Shown: positions 8,525 to 15,610 of the stretch, in pieces
Position numbering within the stretch: position 1 is the stretch's first letter
How the letters are laid out: every line of letters starts with the position of its first letter
Source: Ectothiorhodospira shaposhnikovii
Lineage (GTDB): Bacteria; Pseudomonadota; Gammaproteobacteria; Ectothiorhodospirales; Ectothiorhodospiraceae
Assembly: GCF_016584105.1 (NCBI RefSeq)
Contig: NZ_NRSM01000013.1
Location: 33,038 to 97,037 of the forward strand
Direction of reading: 5' to 3'
Length of the DNA: 64,000 nt
Position numbers and translations under genes: made by a program
Notes under the pieces: generated by a model
The model's input: only the letters and a program-made list of their open reading frames with translations
The model's database searches: none
Told to the model about the DNA's origin: nothing

Positions 8525-9010
8525 ATGGACAACGGATCCTTCCCAGAGCAGTTGGAGCAGATACTGACCCATTCGGTCAGGGAAGCCATGTCGCTGGAAC
8601 ATGCCCTGCAGCTTGAAAGCCAGGCGCTGGGCTCCAGGGATCTTGACAGCCTGAACCTGGCCGTTGCCGACAAGCAGCAGCGCGTTCAGCAGCTGGAAAT
8701 GCTCACCCGCCAGCAGGGCGCCCTTCTCAAACGGGAAAATTATGCAAATACCGCCCATGGGATGGCCTGCTGCCTGCGTGACTGGGATGCGGAAGGTGTC
8801 CTGACGCCGGTCTGGGAGCGTCTGGTCGAGATCATGGAAAGATGCCGCCTGCTCAACCTCACCAACGGCGGCGTGGTGGAGACCAAAAGACGGCAGGTGA
8901 ATCAGGCACTCCACATATTGCGCGGAGAAGATTCCCGAACGGAACTCTATGGCCCGCAGGGACAGGCTACATCGTCTGCCACAAACTCCCGCCCCATCAC
9001 CAAAGCCTGA
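8525..9010 (+). CDS. flgN: FlgN, export chaperone for hook-associated proteins
   Basis: Cytoplasmic chaperone that delivers FlgK and FlgL to the flagellar export gate. The 161 aa helical protein starts 2 bp after flgM. Sequence is low in strict motifs, as in all FlgN, but shows the heptad-rich LEHALQLESQALGSRDLDSLNLAVADKQQ pattern, an N-G-G turn (LTNGGVVETKRRQVNQAL) and a disordered C-terminal tail. Identification rests on context as much as on sequence. Confidence 0.88.
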   Translation: MDNGSFPEQLEQILTHSVREAMSLEHALQLESQALGSRDLDSLNLAVADKQQRVQQLEMLTRQQGALLKRENYANTAHGMACCLRDWDAEGVLTPVWERLVEIMERCRLLNLTNGGVVETKRRQVNQALHILRGEDSRTELYGPQGQATSSATNSRPITKA

Positions 9011-9040
9011 CCTAGACCCGCCCGTATCACGAATTTCCCT

Positions 9041-9070
9041 GCCTGAGCCTTATTCAGGCTGATTCTTTTC
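9041..9070 (+). terminator. weak terminator after flgMN
   Basis: GCCTGA/TCAGGC stem (9041-9046 with 9054-9059) followed by TGATTCTTTTCC. Short stem and interrupted T-run, so only a modest intrinsic terminator. Confidence 0.4.
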
Positions 9071-9145
9071 CAGACTGTGCTAGCCTCACTATAGGCTCCG
9101 GAATATTCGCCGTCTGGAGATCATTGAGCTCGGAGAACCCGGCCC

Positions 9146-9934
9146 ATGAATCAGCCCCTCAATCACCCGCACCAGACCGTCTCCAGCACGCCCTTCCCGG
9201 GACAGCATGGTGGCCCAGATCACTCACGGGAACGCGTTATCGCCCTGCTCAGGGATCTGGAAGCACGACGCGCTTCCCTCAGCGTTCGATTTGAGCACGA
9301 TCAGGAGTTTTACCAGAGCACCCTCAATCGAATGGATCCATCAAGGGGCTGGCTGTTCATCAGCGAGCTGACCCCCTATCAGGGGAATCTGCGCATGGCG
9401 GCCGGACAACAGGTTCACCTTTACGCGGTACTAAAGGAATCCTGCCTGCATTTCCGTACCGTATTACTCCACTCAGGAGAACATGACGGCGAAGCATTTT
9501 ATGTACTCTCGGTGCCTTCAGAACTGGACAGGGAGCAAAAACGGACCCATTTTCGCGCGCCAGTGGATGATGCATCCGGCACCCCCATCACCCTCATCAA
9601 CAGGGATGGGCGTCCTTTCACGGGGCATCTCATGGATATTTCGCTGGGCGGACTGAAGGCTGTTTTCCCACTCAAAACTCCCATTCATGCGCGAGACCTG
9701 CTGACCCTGACCAAACTGAATCTGCCGGGCACCGAGTCAGTGGAGTGTGGCGTACAGGTCCGATTCGTTTCCGACTCCAGGGAAACCGGTCAGCGATTGG
9801 TTGGAGGGCGCTTTTTTGGCCTGAGTCCGGAAGACGAGCAGAGGTTGCTCAGAGGGCTGCTTCTGATGGAAAGGGAGCGCTTGCACCCACTGGAACCTGA
9901 TCGGAAAGCACGCCTGACGCCGCCAGAAAAGTAG
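9146..9934 (+). CDS. YcgR-type flagellar brake protein with PilZ domain
   Basis: 262 aa, two domains: an N-terminal YcgR/PilZN domain (about residues 30 to 135) and a C-terminal PilZ domain (about 136 to 245) that binds cyclic di-GMP. The binding motifs are visible: the Arg pair in REQKRTHFR and the DISLGGLK motif about 30 residues later. YcgR proteins bind the flagellar motor when loaded with c-di-GMP and slow swimming. Location directly after flgMN supports that role. A large diguanylate cyclase is encoded 10 kb away, but no direct link is shown. Confidence 0.88.
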   Translation: MNQPLNHPHQTVSSTPFPGQHGGPDHSRERVIALLRDLEARRASLSVRFEHDQEFYQSTLNRMDPSRGWLFISELTPYQGNLRMAAGQQVHLYAVLKESCLHFRTVLLHSGEHDGEAFYVLSVPSELDREQKRTHFRAPVDDASGTPITLINRDGRPFTGHLMDISLGGLKAVFPLKTPIHARDLLTLTKLNLPGTESVECGVQVRFVSDSRETGQRLVGGRFFGLSPEDEQRLLRGLLLMERERLHPLEPDRKARLTPPEK

Positions 9935-10018
9935 TTTCTACGGGCATCCTGCCCAATGACAGCATGGCTCGGGCAGGCCCCTGGAGACACTCTCAATCAC
10001 CGTTTCCAGAAATCGAAA

Positions 10019-10036
10019 GTCCGGTCACAACCGGAC
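10019..10036 (-). terminator. hairpin downstream of the second antenna pair; gap 9935-10234
   Basis: The 300 bp between the PilZ gene and the antenna genes contains no convincing gene. It has a perfect 7 bp stem with CACA loop (GTCCGGT/ACCGGAC); on the minus strand it is followed by TTTCGATTT, so it may end the antenna transcript about 200 nt after the beta stop. A second stem CCTGCCC/GGGCAGG (about 9949-9976) lies near the PilZ stop. Confidence 0.4.
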
Positions 10037-10234
10037 AATCCGGACTGCCGATTGCGCGGGCATGGCTGCAGCAAGGGGTGGGCAAAATCGAAATGAGTTC
10101 AAGGAGGAAGGTGGAGGAGACTGAAATCGGCGCAATACCGGCCTCTGCAAAGTCACGGTAATGCACATCTGAAACCTTTCAAGCCACCTCCACCCGCACT
10201 GCTAACTGCTAATACCGCAACTGCGGTGACCTTC

Positions 10235-10372
10235 TTAGTAGAAGGGTCTCCACAGGAATACCAGGAAGTGGGCAGCAGCAGCAATCACCATGAACACGGT
10301 GAAGGTGGTCTTGAACTGCTCGTGGAATTCCTTGGCTTGTTCTTCGCTCAGGCCGGAGATGCTGTCATTCAT
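10235..10372 (-). CDS. pucB: Light-harvesting antenna beta subunit (copy 1)
   Basis: A 45 aa single-span antenna polypeptide of the intracytoplasmic membrane that binds bacteriochlorophyll a. It has the beta signature: SEEQAKEFHEQF, a hydrophobic span, the ligand His in AAAAHFLVFLW, and the terminal WRPFY. It is too short to stand out by length, but the family match is clear. Start has GAGGG 8 bp upstream. Unusually, it lies after its alpha partner (14 bp gap), the reverse of the normal beta-alpha order. Assignment to LH2-like (puc) rather than LH1 is an inference from the alpha partner. Confidence 0.9.
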   Translation of the reverse strand: MNDSISGLSEEQAKEFHEQFKTTFTVFMVIAAAAHFLVFLWRPFY

Positions 10373-10386
10373 GATTTATTCCCTCG

Positions 10387-10587
10387 TTACTCGGAAGCTT
10401 CAACGGCGCTGGCGTCATAGCTCAGCGGGTTGTAGTTGTCATTGCTGTACACAAACGCGTGAACGGCAAGAGCCACGACGAGAACTGCCATCAGAATCGG
10501 CATCAACCAGGTACCGGGATTGACCACCAGCCACAGCTTCCAGTCGTCTTTCGGGTTGCTCGGCTTGCTCGGTCTGTATTCGCTCAT
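10387..10587 (-). CDS. pucA: Light-harvesting antenna alpha subunit (copy 1)
   Basis: 66 aa antenna alpha polypeptide. Features: KDDWKLWLVVNPGTWL before the membrane span, the bacteriochlorophyll-ligand His in ALAVHAFVY, and a YNPLSY tail. Counting from that His, Pro is at +11 and Tyr at +14, which aligns with the WFPAYW region of LH2 alpha rather than with the Trp +11 of LH1 alpha. The second of two close ATGs is chosen because the GAGGG site is 8 bp from it and only 2 bp from the first. Nearly identical to copy 2 through the membrane span; its own promoter and operators lie about 240 bp upstream. Confidence 0.9.
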   Translation of the reverse strand: MSEYRPSKPSNPKDDWKLWLVVNPGTWLMPILMAVLVVALAVHAFVYSNDNYNPLSYDASAVEASE

Positions 10588-10829
10588 TGACATTACCCTC
10601 TTGGTTTATAACCTTGGCCACTTGCACTGGCCAAGAGACTACTAGCGGCAACCACGAAGAAACGAATCTGCCGGGTTGCATCTGATTGCTCTTAAGTCAT
10701 TCAGCCCATTCATTGCCATGACATTCATGACCACCGAACATGACTGAAAGGCTCCCTGATCGGGTTATTATTTACTGCACCAGCGCTCAACACACATGCT
10801 GCATCCATCAAGCACCAATACAGCATGGA

Positions 10830-10873
10830 TGTAAGTCTACGTTGACAGCACTAAATGTCAAGGTAACCAGACT
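10830..10873 (-). promoter_or_regulatory. promoter with tandem CrtJ/PpsR-type operators, antenna pair 1
   Basis: Two TGT-N12-ACA type sites: TGTAAGTCTACGTTGACA (10830-10847, perfect) and TGT-N12-ACT (10856-10873, one mismatch), separated by 8 bp, the spacing known for CrtJ/PpsR at the bchC promoter. On the minus strand a promoter TTGACA (10856-10861), 16 bp, TAGACT (10834-10839) is covered by both sites. Predicts repression in oxygen by PpsR. The regulator gene is not in the window. Confidence 0.8.
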
Positions 10874-11232
10874 GCCCGCAACCCCGAAAAAAAATTAAAA
10901 TATATTATTAATAATCAATAACTTAAATAAAAAACCAAAGACTGTTTCAGCACAAACATCGCCACCAGGCAGTCCATTTACTGACTCAGGTCACTTTCTG
11001 TTACAAGATCTGATCCCATGAACATCACCTGCTTCGTTTCAAGAATCGACCCTGACTTGAAATAGCGGGTCCTTCAGGGAAATTCCGGGCTAAAGCCCCC
11101 ACCTTTGTGGAAAGAATGTGAAACCAGAGAAGGTTTTTCTGGCACAAAGTAAAGCATGCAATAGATGAACATGGATTAGGAATATAAATATAATTCCCGG
11201 AATTGGACAATCATCACCATGGAGGGAAGGGC
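10874..11232. other. AT-rich intergenic gap without a recognisable gene
   Basis: About 360 bp between the pair-1 operators and the terminator of antenna pair 2. It includes a strongly AT-rich stretch (about 10885-10935) unlike the rest of the window, which may act as an upstream element or curved DNA. No gene, tRNA or clear motif seen. Confidence 0.5.
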
Positions 11233-11270
11233 AAAAAAAAGAGCGGTTGACGCATGTGCGCCAACCGCTC
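11233..11270 (-). terminator. strong intrinsic terminator of antenna pair 2
   Basis: Perfect 9 bp stem GAGCGGTTG/CAACCGCTC (11241-11249 with 11262-11270), followed on the minus strand by eight T. It sits about 40 bp after the alpha stop and insulates the first transcribed pair from the second. Confidence 0.93.
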
Positions 11271-11312
11271 TCGAAGCAATAACAAAGTCGCTTAATAAAC
11301 TACAACAGCAAC

Positions 11313-11519
11313 TTATGCCACTTCCTCAGCCTGCACAGTGGTCACATCGCTGCGCAGGGGATTGTAGTCGTCATTGGCATACACGAAAGCGTGCACAGCC
11401 AGAGCCACCACCAGAACGGCCATCAGGATCGGAATCAGCCAGGTGCCGGGGTTCACCACCAGCCACAGCTTCCAGTCGTCGGAAGGATTGCTCGGCCGCT
11501 TTGCTCTGTATTCGCTCAT
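11313..11519 (-). CDS. pucA: Light-harvesting antenna alpha subunit (copy 2)
   Basis: 68 aa alpha antenna polypeptide, with SDDWKLWLVVNPGTWL, the ligand His in ALAVHAFVY and a YNPLRS tail. Compared with copy 1 the membrane span is almost identical but the tail differs: positions +13/+14 after the His are Arg-Ser instead of Ser-Tyr. The internal ATG (MSEYRAK) is chosen because AGGGTG lies 8 bp upstream. It follows its beta partner in normal order and ends before a strong terminator. Confidence 0.92.
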   Translation of the reverse strand: MSEYRAKRPSNPSDDWKLWLVVNPGTWLIPILMAVLVVALAVHAFVYANDDYNPLRSDVTTVQAEEVA

Positions 11520-11596
11520 TGGAATCACCCTGTCAATTATTTTCGAACTGAAATTCAGTCAATGCCACACGGACCCGCCGTGTGGTAGGGCCGTTC

Positions 11597-11746
11597 TTAG
11601 TAGAACGGTCTCCACACATAGACGAGGAAGTGAGCAGCGGCGGCAAGTGCCATGAACACGGTGAAGGTGGTCTTGAACTGCTCGTGGAATTCCTTGGCCT
11701 GCTCTTCGGTAAGACCGGAAATGCTCTGCACGTATTCGTCGGACAT
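11597..11746 (-). CDS. pucB: Light-harvesting antenna beta subunit (copy 2)
   Basis: 49 aa beta antenna polypeptide: LTEEQAKEFHEQF, the ligand His in AAAAHFLVYVW, terminal WRPFY. A GGAGGG site precedes the ATG. It differs from copy 1 mainly by a four-residue longer N-terminus (SDEYVQS) and a few changes in the span (MALAA for MVIAA). First gene of a beta-alpha pair with its own repressible promoter about 110 bp upstream and the lhaA/pucC gene before that. Confidence 0.92.
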   Translation of the reverse strand: MSDEYVQSISGLTEEQAKEFHEQFKTTFTVFMALAAAAHFLVYVWRPFY

Positions 11747-11856
11747 TCAAAGACCCTCCATAGGGTTGCAGTAACTACTCGAATTCATCGACTCCAGCAG
11801 CACCAACGGGGCATGCCTTTGGCATTGGCCCATCAATACCCTGTCTTGAGTCTGGT

Positions 11857-11900
11857 TGTAAGTCTACGCTGACACATTTTCGTGTCAACGGGAGAAAACA
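11857..11900 (-). promoter_or_regulatory. promoter with tandem CrtJ/PpsR-type operators, antenna pair 2
   Basis: Two perfect TGT-N12-ACA palindromes, TGTAAGTCTACGCTGACA (11857-11874) and one at 11883-11900, again 8 bp apart. The minus-strand promoter TTGACA (11883-11888), 16 bp, TAGACT (11861-11866) is embedded in them. Layout is the same, to the base, as at pair 1, showing the control region was duplicated with the genes. Confidence 0.85.
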
Positions 11901-11998
11901 TCATTCCGAGGTGCATGAATCACAAGCGTTGACCAGGGTCAAGTTTTCGATGGCAATCCATCTGCTTCTACCGGGCAAAGGCGCCTGTGCACAGCGCA

Positions 11999-13441
11999 TC
12001 ACGCAGTCGGGAAATCGGTCATGCCGAACTTTCCGGGTGGACCGGCACTGGGCGGCTCTTCCCTTGCACGCAACAGCGGAAGCATCACAACCAGCACGGC
12101 CAGCAGGAGAACAATCTCCAGATAGTAAACGGCAAGATAGCCGGTGGCCGGCGCGGCCAGGGTCTCACCCAGCCATCCGGTGCCGGTGATCCACCCCACC
12201 AGGTCACGAATGGCTCCACCCAGGAAGATGGCTCCACCCGCGGCAGTGGCCTGAATTGCACCCCATGCACCCACTGCCATGCCGCTTTGCTCATTACGCG
12301 CAAAACCCATCATGGCCAGCAACGTAGACACCGCAAACAGACCGCCACCAAAACCGATAAGGAAGGCACCGCAACGAAACACAATGGTGGAGTCCATCGG
12401 TACCGCGATCACCACCACGATGAAGGCCAGAACCCCGACAGCGGCCCCCACGGTGGCAATTCTGTAGCAATTTGCGCCCCGGGTGAGCAACCGCGCCGCC
12501 AGTGCAAAGGCAATCAGCATGCCGGTAGCCCAGGTGGCAGTGAGCGTGGTGGTGGCCGCCACCGACATGCCCAGGATTTCCCCCCCATAAGGCTCCAGCA
12601 GGATGTCCTGCATGTTGAAACCGGCGGTTCCCAGGGCAATCACCACAAGAAGACGGCGAATATGTCCAATGCCACTGAATGATCGCCAGGCCTCCATGAA
12701 GGGAACGACAGGCTCATGACGGGCCTTGGCGCGTCGCTGATCGATCGCCTCCTGCTTCCACAATGCCGCCAGGTTCAGCAGGATGGTCAGCAGAGCCACG
12801 CCCTGCAGCACTTCGATCAGACGCCCCGGCGTGTAGTCGGTCAGCAGAAAGCCGAAGATGGACGACGCCAGCACCATTCCCAGCAGCAGCACCACGTACA
12901 ACAGGGCCACAACGCGGGGACGCTGCTCGGGAGCGGCCAGATCCGTGGCCAGGGCCAGACCGGCGGTCTGGGTCATGTGCATGCCCGCCCCCACCAGCAG
13001 GAAGGCGATGGCGGCCGACAGCGGGCCCAGGAAGACCGGCCCACTGCCATCAGCCAGCACCAGCAGGGCAAACGGCATGATGGCCAGGCCGCTGAACTGC
13101 AGTAACGTCCCCATCCACAGATAGGGCACCCGCCGCCAACCGAAGGCGGAACGATGATTATCCGATCGATGCCCCATCAACGCCCGCAGGGGAGCAAACA
13201 GCAAAGGCAACGAGACCATCAGGGCCACGATCCAGGCCGAAACCCCCTGCTCCACCACCATCACCCGGTTCAGGGTGCCGGTGAGCAGCACCATGGACAT
13301 GGCCACGGCGACCTGGAACAGAGCCAGGCGCAGCAAACGAGGCAGCGGCAACTCTTTGGTAGCAGCATCGGCAAACGGAAGGATCTTGGTCCCAAACCTG
13401 CCCAGAAGCCCCATGAATGCACCGGAAACACCCTTGTTCAT
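11999..13441 (-). CDS. lhaA: LhaA/PucC family antenna assembly protein
   Basis: A 480 aa membrane protein of the PucC/LhaA branch of the major facilitator fold, with about 12 hydrophobic segments. Motifs include LNRVMVVE, the MFS-like GHRSDNHRSAFGWRRVPYLW loop and MHMTQTAGLALATDLA typical of the bacteriochlorophyll-delivery family. These proteins are needed for LH1 or LH2 assembly, probably by handing pigment to antenna polypeptides. It follows bchL by about 46 bp and precedes the antenna genes. In other purple bacteria bchL-bchM-lhaA-puhA is the standard order; here bchM and puhA are absent at this site. Whether it serves LH1 or LH2 cannot be told. Confidence 0.9.
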   Translation of the reverse strand: MNKGVSGAFMGLLGRFGTKILPFADAATKELPLPRLLRLALFQVAVAMSMVLLTGTLNRVMVVEQGVSAWIVALMVSLPLLFAPLRALMGHRSDNHRSAFGWRRVPYLWMGTLLQFSGLAIMPFALLVLADGSGPVFLGPLSAAIAFLLVGAGMHMTQTAGLALATDLAAPEQRPRVVALLYVVLLLGMVLASSIFGFLLTDYTPGRLIEVLQGVALLTILLNLAALWKQEAIDQRRAKARHEPVVPFMEAWRSFSGIGHIRRLLVVIALGTAGFNMQDILLEPYGGEILGMSVAATTTLTATWATGMLIAFALAARLLTRGANCYRIATVGAAVGVLAFIVVVIAVPMDSTIVFRCGAFLIGFGGGLFAVSTLLAMMGFARNEQSGMAVGAWGAIQATAAGGAIFLGGAIRDLVGWITGTGWLGETLAAPATGYLAVYYLEIVLLLAVLVVMLPLLRAREEPPSAGPPGKFGMTDFPTA

Positions 13442-13487
13442 CGCTCGGTCTCCCTGGCACCGGTTTTAATGGATATGTTGGATGTCA

Positions 13488-14925
<1,438 letters not shown>

Positions 14926-15366
14926 TCAACCACCCAGCTTGCGGTGATACCAGAGGTTTCTGGCTTCGTTGTAAAACAGCCAGATGATACCGGAATACAC
15001 CATGATATCCGCCACATAGAAGATCAGGGCGCGTCCTTCTTCAGCGCCGGCACCCATGAAGCTCTTCATGCCCATGCCAAGGCTCAGGCCACCGAAGAAC
15101 AGCAGCACCGACATGATGCGATGGCGCTGCACGCGATCAGTGAAGGCCAGATATTCCTGTTCACCCCTGAGCCATTCCTCATCCACCTCCGGATCCTGCT
15201 CCGAAGGCAACGGCTCCCGGAACTGAGCCTGGGTCAGTTCCTCTGAATCGCCCTGCCAGGATCCGGGCTGGGCGGACTCGTGTGCAATGGGTACACCGCA
15301 ACCCGGACAGGCCGGTGCTTTATCCGAAACCTGGCGCCCGCATTCAGGACAGTCAATCAATGCCAT
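14926..15366 (-). CDS. Small zinc-ribbon membrane protein
   Basis: 146 aa. Residues 3 to 25 form a zinc ribbon with two CxxC pairs (CPECGRQVSDKAPACPGCG), of the zinc-ribbon_3 type often fused to membrane segments. An acidic linker follows, then two hydrophobic segments (about residues 80 to 100 and 112 to 132). Start is the ATG with GGGGATC upstream; longer versions have no ribosome site. No specific function can be assigned. Divergent from the ATP-grasp gene that follows. Confidence 0.7.
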   Translation of the reverse strand: MALIDCPECGRQVSDKAPACPGCGVPIAHESAQPGSWQGDSEELTQAQFREPLPSEQDPEVDEEWLRGEQEYLAFTDRVQRHRIMSVLLFFGGLSLGMGMKSFMGAGAEEGRALIFYVADIMVYSGIIWLFYNEARNLWYHRKLGG

Positions 15367-15610
15367 TTCTGATCCCCTGTAGAATTGGTTGCCATGTGTT
15401 CGGACCCGCGTAAAATCCTGACACGCATGCAGGTCCGAACTGATTGGCGTAGCCAGCCATGATACTAGGCGATCTGCCAAGGGTGAATAGGCGCAAAGGG
15501 GCAAGTTGGCTTTACCGGAGTGACACAGGTCATTGGTAGGGCAATCAACGGAAAGGCATGTCAGGATTGGATCAGGCCCGGCAAGTCATGATGGAGTCAC
15601 GGATAACCAG

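Noticed and set aside
9964..10161. 65-codon frame between the PilZ and antenna genes
   Set aside because: No ribosome site or resemblance; overlaps hairpins that may serve as terminators.
10235..11746. Calling the antenna pairs LH1 (pufBA)
   Set aside because: The Trp at +11 after the alpha His that marks LH1 is replaced by Pro, as in LH2 tails, and no pufLM follows; LH2-like is favoured but not proven.
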